Shown here: one piece after another, positions 57,738 to 64,000 of the stretch
Numbering within the stretch: position 1 is the first letter of the stretch
Layout: each line of letters begins with the position of its first letter
DNA from: JAICXG01 sp036825615
GTDB lineage: Bacteria > Verrucomicrobiota > Verrucomicrobiia > Chthoniobacterales > UBA10450
NCBI GenBank assembly: GCA_036825615.1
Contig: DAISXY010000002.1
Location: 124,001-188,000, forward strand
Direction of reading: 5' to 3'
DNA length: 64,000 nucleotides
Notes under the pieces: model-generated
Databases searched by the model: none
What the model saw: only the letters and a program-made list of their open reading frames with translations
What the model was told of the DNA's origin: nothing
Position numbers and translations under genes: made by a program

Positions 57738-58553
57738 GTGAGGACCGCGGCCGTGACCGCCGGAGAGAAACGCTCCGGCTTTTTTCTTTTGCCCACCGCG
57801 ACGCTCTGGCAGCGCGAGATCGTGCGTTTCTATCGCCAGCGCAACCGGATCATCGGCGCGCTCCTTTCGCCGCTCGTTTTCTGGTTTGTGATCGGCTCCG
57901 GGATCGGCCCATCGTTTCGCGTCGGCTCCGCACCTGACGGGATGCGTTACCTCGAATATTTCTATCCCGGCACGCTCATCCTGATCATGCTTTTCACCGC
58001 CATCTTCTCGACCATCTCGATCATCGAAGACCGGCGCGAAGGTTTTCTCCAGTCGGTCCTGGTCGCGCCGATTTCCTCCGGCAGCATCGTTTGCGGGAAG
58101 ATTCTCGGCGGCACGACGCTCGCGATGTTGCAGGGGCTCATCTTCCTCTTGCTCGCGCCCTTTGTCGGAATTCCAATCTCACCCGAGCGCGTGCTCGTCT
58201 GTCTCGGCACGCTCTTTCTTGTCGGTTTTGGGCTAACCGGGCTCGGTTTTCTCGTCGCCTGGCCAATGGAATCGACCCAGGGCTTTCACGCGATCATGAA
58301 CGTCTTTCTTATCCCGCTCTGGCTCATGTCGGGCGCGCTCTTTCCCGCAACCAATCCGCACTCCTGGATCTACTGGGCGGTGCACATTAATCCGGTCACC
58401 TACGGCGTGGCGGCGGTGCGGTACGCGCTCTATGGCGGCAATCCCGGCGTCGCGCATCTCCCGAGCTTCGGCTTGTCGTTAGGCGTCTCCGCCGCCTTCG
58501 GCCTCGTCATGTATCTCGTCGCCTGCCTCCTCGTGCAGCGAAAACCGTCGTGA
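57738..58553 (+). CDS. ABC-2 type transporter permease
   Basis: 271 aa, GTG start, six predicted membrane segments. ABC-2 family hallmarks: WQREIVRFYRQRNRIIGALLSPLVFWFVIGSGIG, YPGTLILIMLFTAIFSTISIIEDRREGFLQSVLVAPIS and the late MSGALFPATNPHSWIYWAVHINPVTYG. Drug/polysaccharide-exporter-like. No ATPase gene is adjacent, so the partner is elsewhere. GTGA overlap with purH. Motif TCGTTAGGC at 58476-58484 (Ser-Leu-Gly). Confidence 0.88.
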   Translation: MRTAAVTAGEKRSGFFLLPTATLWQREIVRFYRQRNRIIGALLSPLVFWFVIGSGIGPSFRVGSAPDGMRYLEYFYPGTLILIMLFTAIFSTISIIEDRREGFLQSVLVAPISSGSIVCGKILGGTTLAMLQGLIFLLLAPFVGIPISPERVLVCLGTLFLVGFGLTGLGFLVAWPMESTQGFHAIMNVFLIPLWLMSGALFPATNPHSWIYWAVHINPVTYGVAAVRYALYGGNPGVAHLPSFGLSLGVSAAFGLVMYLVACLLVQRKPS

Positions 58554-60082
58554 AAATCCAACGCGCTCTCATCTCGGTTTCCGACAAGACGGGCGTGGTG
58601 GAGTTCGCGCGCGAGCTGGAAAAGCTCGGGATCGAGATCGTCTCCACCGGTGGCACCGCCGCCCTTCTGCGGGAGGAGAAAATCCGCGTCGTCGATATCT
58701 CTACTTTCACCGGCTTCCCCGAAATCCTCGATGGCCGGGTGAAAACGCTCCACCCAAAAGTGCACGGCGCGCTCCTTTACCTGCGGGGCAACAAGGAACA
58801 CGAAGCCGCCGCGCGCGCGCATGAGATCCAGCCGATCGATCTCGTGGTCGTGAATCTTTATCCTTTCCAGGCCACGATCGCGAAGCCCGGCGTAAAGCTC
58901 GCCGAAGCAATCGAGCAGATCGACATCGGCGGGCCTTCCATGATCCGGAGCGCGTCGAAGAATTATCAGTCGGTTGCCGTGGTCGTTGATCCCGCCGATT
59001 ACCAGCCGGTGCTCGATGAACTGCGCGATCGCGACGGCGAGACGACGCTCAAGTTGCGCGAGCGGCTCGCGATCAAAGCCTTTCTCACGACCGCGGCCTA
59101 CGACCGCGCGATCGCCTGTTTCCTGAACGAGAAGCAGAAAACCGAGGCCTCGTTTTCACTTTGCCTGCCGCTCGATACCCGCCTGCGCTACGGCGAAAAC
59201 CCGCACCAGAAAGCGGCGCTCTACGGCAACTTCGGCGACTTTTTCGAGAAGCTCCACGGCAAGGAACTTTCCTATAACAACATCCTCGACATCACTTCCG
59301 CCGCCGACCTGATCGACGAATTTTCCGAGCCGACGGTCGCGATCCTCAAACACACCAACCCCTGTGGCGTCGGCACCGATCCCGATCTGCGCGAGGCCTG
59401 GCTCAAGGCTTTTGCGACCGACAAACAAGCGCCGTTCGGCGGCATCATCATTTGCAATCGCCCGCTCGATCTGCCGGTGGCGAAAGCGATCAGCGAAATT
59501 TTCAGCGAAGTGATCATCGCGCCCGAGTTCACGCCCGACGCGCGCGCTTTGCTCCAGAAAAAGAAAAACCTTCGCCTCATGCGCGCGCTCCATCCCGCTC
59601 AGCCCAACGATCAGCCGGAGCTCGATCTTTGTTCGGTTCGGGGCGGCTTGCTCGTGCAGCAACGGGATATCGCCGAGCTCGACAAGATCGAAACCAAGGT
59701 CGTGACGGAACGTCCGCCGACGAAACAGGAAATGGCGGCGATGACCTTCGGCTGGCGCGTAGTCAAGCACGTCAAGTCGAACGCGATCGTCTACGCCGCG
59801 GCCGATCGCACACTCGGCATCGGCGCCGGGCAAATGTCGCGGGTCGACGCCTCGCGCATCGCGGTCTGGAAAGCGCAGGAGGCCGGGCTCTCGCTTGCGG
59901 GCAGCGCGGTCGCGAGCGACGCCTTTTTCCCTTTCGCCGACGGCCTCATTGCCGCGGCCGAAGCGGGCGCGACCGCCGCGATTCAACCCGGCGGCTCCGT
60001 CCGCGACGACGAAGTGATCACGGCGGCAAACGAACGCAAGCTCACGATGGTCTTCACCGGCGTCCGTCATTTCCGCCACTAA
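58550..60082 (+). CDS. purH: bifunctional AICAR transformylase / IMP cyclohydrolase
   Basis: 510 aa; last two steps of IMP synthesis. The N-terminal MGS-like cyclohydrolase (~1-145) has RALISVSDKTGVVEFARELEKLG, GTAALLREE, FPEILDGRVKTLHPKVHGALL and DIGGPSMIRSASKN. The transformylase part has LRYGENPHQKAALYG, KHTNPCGVG, FGGIIICN, KSNAIVYAAADRTLGIGAGQMSRVDA and FFPFADG. GTG start, 4-nt overlap with the preceding permease. Confidence 0.96.
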   Translation: MKIQRALISVSDKTGVVEFARELEKLGIEIVSTGGTAALLREEKIRVVDISTFTGFPEILDGRVKTLHPKVHGALLYLRGNKEHEAAARAHEIQPIDLVVVNLYPFQATIAKPGVKLAEAIEQIDIGGPSMIRSASKNYQSVAVVVDPADYQPVLDELRDRDGETTLKLRERLAIKAFLTTAAYDRAIACFLNEKQKTEASFSLCLPLDTRLRYGENPHQKAALYGNFGDFFEKLHGKELSYNNILDITSAADLIDEFSEPTVAILKHTNPCGVGTDPDLREAWLKAFATDKQAPFGGIIICNRPLDLPVAKAISEIFSEVIIAPEFTPDARALLQKKKNLRLMRALHPAQPNDQPELDLCSVRGGLLVQQRDIAELDKIETKVVTERPPTKQEMAAMTFGWRVVKHVKSNAIVYAAADRTLGIGAGQMSRVDASRIAVWKAQEAGLSLAGSAVASDAFFPFADGLIAAAEAGATAAIQPGGSVRDDEVITAANERKLTMVFTGVRHFRH

Positions 60083-60117
60083 CTGCGCTTCAAAATCGCA
60101 CCACGGCCATTCCCGGG

Positions 60118-60298
60118 GCGTGATATGAATATCACATCGCGTATGTGGTGGGTGGCCGCGGCATAATTGCGAAACGAGAATCGCGTCAACGCGCGCCGCG
60201 GAATAATTCCGGAGCCTAGAATCGCGTGAACTTGGGCGGCAAAATAATGCCCTAATCGAGGATCGCGTGAATCAGGGCCGGAGAATAATTTTTCGGCG
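60118..60298. repeat. ~41-bp tandem repeat: variable hairpin + constant ATCGCGT block
   Basis: The constant core ATCGCGT(G/C)AA recurs at 60136, 60180, 60221 and 60262 (spacing 44, 41, 41 bp). Before each core is a different small palindrome: GTGATAT/ATATCAC, GCATAATTGC, CGGAAT/ATTCCG and GGCA/TGCC around AATAAT; a last one (CCG ... CGG) ends the array. The stems differ in sequence but stay self-complementary. Lies 36 nt after purH. Confidence 0.7.
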
Positions 60299-60337
60299 AC
60301 GTTTGGCGTCATGAGCGTGTCCGAGCACCAGGATGAC

Positions 60338-60420
60338 CTTGCCGTGCCGCTCAGCATGCCGAGCCAAACCTGGCAAAAGAGGGGCGATCGCGACCCCGCT
60401 CCTCTGAAGCGTAGGTTGAC
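60338..60420 (+). repeat. dispersed repeat, copy of the 3' end of the winged-helix gene region
   Basis: Begins CTTGCCGTGCC and runs through CAGCATGCCGAGCC and CCGCTCCTCTGAAGCGTAGG up to a REP palindrome. The same block occurs at 63769-63860, where it forms the last codons of the winged-helix protein. Confidence 0.75.
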
Positions 60421-60436
60421 CGCTTTATGCGGTCAA
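60416..60436. repeat. REP-type palindrome
   Basis: TTGACCGCTTTATGCGGTCA followed by A, a 10-bp stem around a T/A centre. Further copies follow; a decayed copy (CTCGACCGCGCAATAGCGG) is near 60566-60584. Confidence 0.85.
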
Positions 60437-60702
60437 GTTTCCAAAGTCAGACACACATTCGACTATCAAAGCGTGTTGAGACTGCGACCGCTGTTCACTC
60501 CCCCGGCCAAGCACGCACGGAAAGACGCCGAGCCCAGTCCCGCAATGAAGCGCAGCGCTACTCGACCGCGCAATAGCGGCTCACGCTGGTCACGTGGCCC
60601 AGCGCGAGTTCTCGCGCGGTGGCAACATTCACCTCTCTCACCCGTGGGCTTTGCTCTGATAGAAAGACGCCGCGTGCAGCCCCGCATGAAGCGAAGTCCT
60701 AC

Positions 60703-60867
60703 TTGACCGCTTTATGCGGTCGAGTTTCCAGAGACAGAGACATTCGATTGTCAAAGTGTGTGGAGACGCCACCGCGTTGCACCCGCCCCCATGGGGCACT
60801 GAAGGAAAGACGCTGAGCACAGTCCCGTGATGAAGTGAAGTGTTACTCGACCGCTTTAAGCGGTCGA
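60703..60867. repeat. REP pair (palindromes at 60703-60724 and 60847-60867)
   Basis: TTGACCGCTTTATGCGGTCG and TCGACCGCTTTAAGCGGTCG, 144 bp apart. The DNA between them (CATTCGATTGTCAAAG, GAGACGCCAC, GAAGGAAAGACGC) recurs in the pair at 61204-61364, so the pair plus spacer moved or multiplied as a unit, like a BIME. Confidence 0.85.
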
Positions 60868-60880
60868 GTTTTAGTCGAGC

Positions 60881-61134
60881 GGTGCGACGAGCCACGACGT
60901 CGAGGAATCGGAGCGACTGTTGCTAGAAGGGTTGGAACAACTCGCGCTGGAGCGAAGCGCGCTCGCGGGGCTGAAGCGCAGCGACCCGGGAAAGATCGCA
61001 GTTGCGCCGCTGATTCGCGCCCGCACCGCAGTCGCCAACGAGTGGATCGCGCGAGAGCTCGCGCGCGGCCACGTGACCAGCGTGCGCCGCTATTGCTCGG
61101 ACAAGTTCAAACACTCTGATTTGCCAGGATTCAC
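60881..61134 (+). pseudogene. RAYT (REP-associated tyrosine transposase) C-terminal remnant, copy 1
   Basis: The frame reads LEQLALERSALAGLKRSDPG, then KIAVAPLIRARTAVANEWIA, then RELARGHVTSVRRYCSD. The pattern (K-x-D-P-x-K-x-x-x-A-x-x-(I/L)-R-x-x-T-x-x-x-x-W-I-A-x-x-L-x-x-G-x-x-x-x-V) is the C-terminal helical/HTH tail of Y1 REP-associated transposases. The catalytic HUH/Tyr domain is absent. Flanked by REP palindromes. Confidence 0.65.
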
Positions 61135-61203
61135 CTCCATCACCCCTGGCTTTGCTCTGATGGAAAGACGCCGCGCATAGGTCCGCATGAAGCGAAGTCC
61201 TAC

Positions 61204-61479
61204 TTGACCGCTTTATGCGGTCGAGTTTCCAAGGCAGACACATTCGATTGTCAAAGGGTGTCGAGACGCCACTCCGTTTCACCCCTTCCAGGCAACTGAA
61301 GGAAAGACGCCGAGCGCAGTCCCGTGATGAAGCGGAGTGTTACTCGACCGCTTTAAGCGGTCGAGTTCTCCAACTGCTGGACTTTCTCTCGCCGCGATCT
61401 TCCAAGGTGGGGACGAAGGTTTAAGCGCCACGGCGAAAGCGTTTTCACGTGGTTGATACCTGACCGCTTAATGCGGTCA
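61204..61479. repeat. REP triple (palindromes at 61204-61224, 61344-61364, 61461-61479)
   Basis: Three copies of the GACCGCTT(T)A(T/A)GCGGTC palindrome spaced 140 and 117 bp. The first interval repeats that of 60703-60867; the second interval (GTTCTCCAAC ... CGAAAGCGTTTTCACGT) repeats that of 63855-63990. Confidence 0.85.
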
Positions 61480-61497
61480 AGTTATCACCCCCGGCTG

Positions 61498-61732
61498 TAG
61501 AGGAAGCGGAGCGACTGTTGCGCTTGGGGTTGGAACAACTCGCGCTGGAGCGAAGCGCGCTCGCGGGGCTGAAGCGCAGCGACCCGGGAAAGATCGCGAT
61601 GGCGCGGGTGATTCACGCCCGCACCGCAGTCGCCAACGAGTGCCCGCGCGAGAACTCGCGCCCGGCCACGTGACCAGCGTAAGCCGCTATTGCTCGAACA
61701 GGTTCAAACACTCTGATTTGCCAAGATTCACG
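61498..61732 (+). pseudogene. RAYT C-terminal remnant, copy 2, frameshifted
   Basis: Same segment as copies 1 and 3 (EEAERLLRLGLEQLALERSA, LAGLKRSDPGKIAMARVIHA, RTAVANE), but a small deletion after NE (GAGTGCCCGCGCGAG in place of GAGTGGATCGCGCGAG) shifts the frame and it stops soon after. Confidence 0.65.
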
Positions 61733-61856
61733 CCTGAGCCCTCGGCTTTCGCCGCCCCGGCTGCTATGCTCAAGCAACTCGCCGCCGGGGTCCCAGCCAA
61801 GGCAACGAGATTGTGAAGCTGACCCCTTTTTCCCGATCCCGTGCTCACGCAGTTCG

Positions 61857-62096
61857 CTAACGATCCTGACCGTAATCGCCCCGGGCCAGACCCCGGTAAG
61901 AAAGGTCCTCGTCGAGATCGGGCCAGTGCAGTCCAAACGGAGATATCTCAACATTATTGAGCTGCCCCGACGTAGCCGCTGCAAGCCGTGGATTCGCCGC
62001 GACCGGAAAACGGATCTCGGCCCCGCTCTGCATCTTTACCACGATCTGGCCGTCGCGGAAGATCGCTGACTCCGCCGTGTCAACCAAAGCATTCAT
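61857..62096 (-). CDS. DUF2442 family protein
   Basis: 79 aa from MNALVDTAESAIFRDGQIVV; a TTG 39 nt upstream is possible. Matches DUF2442: IVVKMQSGAEIRFPVAANPRLAAATSGQLNNVEISPFGLHWPDLDEDLSYRGL, with the family's H-W-P-x-x-D-E-D-(I/L)-S-x-x-G-(L) ending. DUF2442 genes usually follow DUF4160 genes and are suspected toxin-antitoxin partners. Here the upstream DUF4160 frame survives only as a fragment that overlaps this start. Confidence 0.8.
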   Translation of the reverse strand: MNALVDTAESAIFRDGQIVVKMQSGAEIRFPVAANPRLAAATSGQLNNVEISPFGLHWPDLDEDLSYRGLARGDYGQDR

Positions 62097-62205
62097 GCCA
62101 ACGCTGAATAATAAGCTGCCTGTTTTCCTCGGCAAGCTCCTGCGCGTTGGAGAACTCTCCGACTCTTAGGTCCACCGACGATATGACTTCTATCCACCCG
62201 GATAA
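62080..62205 (-). pseudogene. C-terminal fragment of a DUF4160 gene
   Basis: A 41-codon frame without a start codon, reading VGEFSNAQELAEENRQLIIQ and then RWHECFG, followed by TGA. DUF4160 proteins end with a helix of this type (x-x-(L/V)-x-x-x-(R/E)-x-(L/I)-I-x-x-W-(H/N)-E-(Y/F)-F-G). It overlaps the DUF2442 start by 17 nt, as in intact pairs; the N-terminal part is gone. Confidence 0.6.
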
Positions 62206-62247
62206 TCAATCTTGAGTTCCGAAACCGTTGGCGCTTAACTTGACGAC

Positions 62248-62466
62248 GTGAGTGCGACTCAGGTCATTCAGGAAATCCAGCGGCTAACCCCTACCGAACA
62301 AGCCGAAGTAATCCAGTTTGCCTACCGCCTGGATGCTGAGCGCATGTTGAGTGGGAAAGAACTGGGTGCTCTAGCTAAGCGAATGATTGAATCTTCCGAT
62401 CCGGTCGAAAAGCTAAGGATTCGCGAGGAGCTCACGCGCGGATTCTACGGCAACCCTGATGCCTAA
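62248..62466 (+). CDS. small antitoxin-like protein, first gene of a two-gene pair
   Basis: 72 aa, GTG start. MSATQVIQEIQRLTPTEQAEVIQFAYRL resembles the amphipathic helices at the start of addiction-module proteins (x-x-I-x-x-L-x-x-x-E-(R/Q)-x-E-(V/L)-(I/L)-x-F), followed by LSGKELGALAKRMIESSDPVEKLRIREELTRGFYG. No DNA-binding fold is obvious. It overlaps the next gene by 8 nt (ATGCCTAA), the typical toxin-antitoxin arrangement. Function not established. Confidence 0.6.
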   Translation: MSATQVIQEIQRLTPTEQAEVIQFAYRLDAERMLSGKELGALAKRMIESSDPVEKLRIREELTRGFYGNPDA

Positions 62467-62704
62467 GATTCGCCGTCGCGGTGTCCCCAGGGCGCTCCTG
62501 GAACATCTGTGGGACCGCGTCGAGGAGAGGGAGATTTCCGTCGAGCAACTCGAACTCTTCGCCACTTGGCTCGAAACCAGTCCCGAAGTACCGCATGGAA
62601 AATGGTTCAAACGCTTTCCAGAAATGATAGTGTGTGGCGAAGGCGAATTGATCCGGACGTTCCTTCGCCTCGGGCAGATCGCCGAAGGTGAGGAAGTCAT
62701 CTGA
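62459..62704 (+). CDS. small partner protein, second gene of the pair
   Basis: 81 aa, MPKIRRRGVPRALLEHLWDRVEEREISVEQLELFATWLETSPEVPHGKWFKRFPEMIVCGEGELIRTF. The helical first half carries a basic start; the second half is a compact beta segment ending FLRLGQIAEGEE. The protein looks structured and conserved, and I recall similar proteins in other verrucomicrobia as unnamed hypotheticals. Toxin role is possible from the arrangement only. Confidence 0.6.
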   Translation: MPKIRRRGVPRALLEHLWDRVEEREISVEQLELFATWLETSPEVPHGKWFKRFPEMIVCGEGELIRTFLRLGQIAEGEEVI

Positions 62705-63073
62705 TCCGCAGCGAAGGTTTTTCTCGCTTCCTGGGTTCGGAATTGAGCACTAACGACAAAAGTCTGGCCTCATTTGATGCCGGGCCGGGTGCGAGGAGAA
62801 TTTGGGCTGGAGGACAAGACCGGGGAAGGGCGACGCTATGCTGAGCGGATGCCACAGCGTGCCGTCGAAGAGTTGAGCGGGAGCCGGCCCGGGAATGGAG
62901 AGTCGGGGGCCAGCTCATCCTCCTCTGCCTTTATCATTTCGTGGGTTCCTGCTTGGAAAGCCCGGCCGTTGCTGCGCATTTGAAAGCCCGGCCTCGGCTC
63001 TGCCTGCGTTACGCGTTACGGGAAAGCCCGGCCGCTCATTTACCCGCGTTACGGCCTTAGCGATTCTCCGGCA
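62705..63073. other. intergenic region with GAAAGCCCGGCC repeats
   Basis: 369 bp, no supported gene. Three copies of GAAAGCCCGGCC lie near 62956, 62981 and 63021, and GCGTTACG-containing steps repeat around 63007-63055. It looks like decayed repeat DNA. Confidence 0.45.
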
Positions 63074-63377
63074 GTGAAATCAGCCGGCGAGAAGTTTCGG
63101 CGGGGCAAAGCGCTCGATGGATCGGTGCGACGTAGCCACGAGGTGGAGGAAGCGGAGCGACTATTGCGAATGGGGTTGGAACAACTTGCGCTGGAGCGAA
63201 GCGCGCTCGCGGCGCTGAAGCGCAGCGACCCGGGAAAGATCGCGATTGCGCGGGTGATTCGCGCCCGCACCGCAGTCGCCAAAGAGTGGATCGCGCGAGA
63301 ACTCCGCTCGGCTTCGTGACCGGCGTAAGCCGCTCTTGCTCGGACAAGTTCAAACACCGTGGTTCGCCAAGATTCAC
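63074..63377 (+). pseudogene. RAYT C-terminal remnant, copy 3
   Basis: An open frame from a GTG at 63074 to a TGA at 63319: SAGEKFRRGKALDGSVRRSH, then EVEEAERLLRMGLEQLALER, then SALAALKRSDPGKIAIARVI and RARTAVAKEWIARELRSAS. Same tail as copies 1 and 2 but with ~20 more upstream residues and a premature stop that removes the last GHVTSVxR part. DNA similarity continues to ~63377. No catalytic domain, so non-functional as a transposase. Confidence 0.6.
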
Positions 63378-63479
63378 GCTCTGATCTGGCTTTCGTTATG
63401 TCCTGCCGGAAGGGGCCGATCTTGTAACCGGCAAGTTTGCCTCGGTGCTCGGACGCGCGCGTGGCCTTGATGAACTGAC

Positions 63480-63500
63480 TTGACCGCTTTAAGCGGTCAA
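63480..63500. repeat. REP-type palindrome directly before the winged-helix gene
   Basis: TTGACCGCTTTAAGCGGTCA followed by A, a perfect palindrome around T, ending 17 nt before the ATG at 63518. It could act as an operator for this regulator or be a chance insertion; REP copies elsewhere have no gene beside them. Confidence 0.85.
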
Positions 63501-63517
63501 CCAAGATTTCGGTTTTA

Positions 63518-63853
63518 ATGAGAAAGACGCTCCTGCATGGTTTATTTCCGCGCGTGCGCGCGGAAATCATGAGGCTGCTTTTCACCAACGCTCGGGCAGA
63601 GTTGTATGTGCGGGAACTCGCCCGCCTGAGCGATCTCTCGCTTCAAACCGTTCAGGACGAGCTGGCGAAACTGGAAGCGGCTGGTCTGATCACCAGCCGG
63701 AGCAACGGCTACCACCGCTTTTACCGTGCCAATTCGAAGCACCGGCTTTATGTGACATTGCGCAGACTTGCCGTCCCTGCCGGCCAGCATGCCGAGCCAA
63801 AACCTCGCAAAAGAGGCCAGCGGCGATTGCGACGCCGCTCCTCTGAGGCGTAG
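63518..63853 (+). CDS. small winged-helix transcription regulator (ArsR-like)
   Basis: 111 aa. Winged helix in residues ~10-75: VRAEIMRLLFTNARAELYVRELARLSDLSLQTVQDELAKLEAAGLITSRSNGYHRFYRANSKHRLY, the type often found with minimal nucleotidyltransferases. The last ~28 residues (GQHAEPKPRKRGQRRLRRRS...) are translated from a dispersed repeat also seen at 60338-60420, so the natural C-terminus was replaced by repeat sequence. No partner nucleotidyltransferase in the window. Confidence 0.78.
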   Translation: MRKTLLHGLFPRVRAEIMRLLFTNARAELYVRELARLSDLSLQTVQDELAKLEAAGLITSRSNGYHRFYRANSKHRLYVTLRRLAVPAGQHAEPKPRKRGQRRLRRRSSEA

Positions 63854-63854
63854 G

Positions 63855-63990
63855 TTGACCGCTTAATGCGGTCGAGTTCTCCAACATACTAGGACCTCTC
63901 TGACCGTGATTTCCAAGGCGGGGGACGGAGGTTAACCGCCACGTCGAAAGCGTTTTCACGTCGTTGATGCCTGACCGCTTAATGCGGTCA
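63855..63990. repeat. REP pair (palindromes at 63855-63875 and 63972-63990)
   Basis: TTGACCGCTTAATGCGGTCG and TGACCGCTTAATGCGGTCA, 117 bp apart, with the same intervening block as 61364-61461. The array probably continues past the window end. Confidence 0.85.
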
Positions 63991-64000
63991 AGATAGCATG

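Noticed and set aside
59156..60079. 307-codon minus-strand ORF opposite purH
   Set aside because: Antisense shadow of purH with no recognisable domain.
60118..60298. CRISPR array
   Set aside because: Units are ~41 bp with a 10-bp constant core and palindromic variable parts; no 28-37 bp repeat and no cas genes.
62774..62983. 69-codon plus-strand ORF
   Set aside because: Runs through GAAAGCCCGGCC repeats; composition not protein-like.

Overview
The window is about 64 kb of GC-rich bacterial chromosome. Gene content suggests a soil Verrucomicrobiota genome (Chthoniobacterales / Spartobacteria-like). This is inference from gene content: giant FecR/beta-helix proteins with Thr-Pro linkers, Ig-like repeat exoproteins, a ClpS plus DUF2017-like pair, PocR-AraC regulators, REP/RAYT remnants, and many 80-220 bp fold-back repeats. 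No rRNA, tRNA, IS transposase or CRISPR array was found.

Layout. 1-4.5 kb: end of an M19 dipeptidase, a 2-aminomuconate-type aldehyde dehydrogenase, DUF2277, a RidA-family aminomuconate deaminase, then an ECF sigma factor with a membrane protein, and a VOC protein. 4.5-13.7 kb: two very large FecR-domain beta-helix exoproteins and an outer-membrane beta-barrel, all on the minus strand. 13.7-20.7 kb: rpmI, ndh, panE-like, ybeY, an Ig-repeat exoprotein, clpS and its partner. 20.7-21.6 kb: sigma factor with a short anti-sigma-like protein. 21.7-23.6 kb and 31.0-34.2 kb: two paralogous NitT/TauT-type ABC modules. Between them lie an oxalate decarboxylase, a large FAD/Fe-S oxidoreductase, and a TonB-dependent receptor with an OprC-like CxxxM copper motif plus a CPLC protein. 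A divergent LysR gene with a T-N11-A operator borders the second module. 35.8-40.6 kb: stress cluster (cNMP-binding protein, UspA proteins, PocR-AraC, LOG protein). 40.6-43.9 kb: tilS, gltX, DUF1697. 44-47.9 kb: metal ABC permease and binding protein, porin and a His/Cys-rich small protein. 49.3-60.1 kb: glgB, a pseudopilin, xseA, ruvB, an RsbW-like kinase, a secreted protein, AraC, an ABC-2 permease and purH. 60.1-64 kb: a repeat-rich accessory zone with REP palindromes, RAYT C-terminal remnants, DUF2442/DUF4160 remnants, a two-gene toxin-antitoxin-like pair and a small winged-helix regulator.

Most striking signal: the non-palindromic 9-mer TCGTTAGGC (reverse complement GCCTAACGA). I counted 30 exact copies by eye, where about 0.5 would be expected by chance, plus 13 copies of TCGTCAGGC. 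It is read in many frames, falls on stop codons seven times, and at 20693-20701 supplies the stop codons of two converging genes at once. It looks like a genome-wide DNA-level signal such as an uptake sequence, and it is missing from the metal/TonB island and the terminal repeat zone. Second is the REP/RAYT graveyard at the right end. Third is a TonB-receptor leader in which a hairpin buries a near-perfect Shine-Dalgarno in front of a coupled short ORF.
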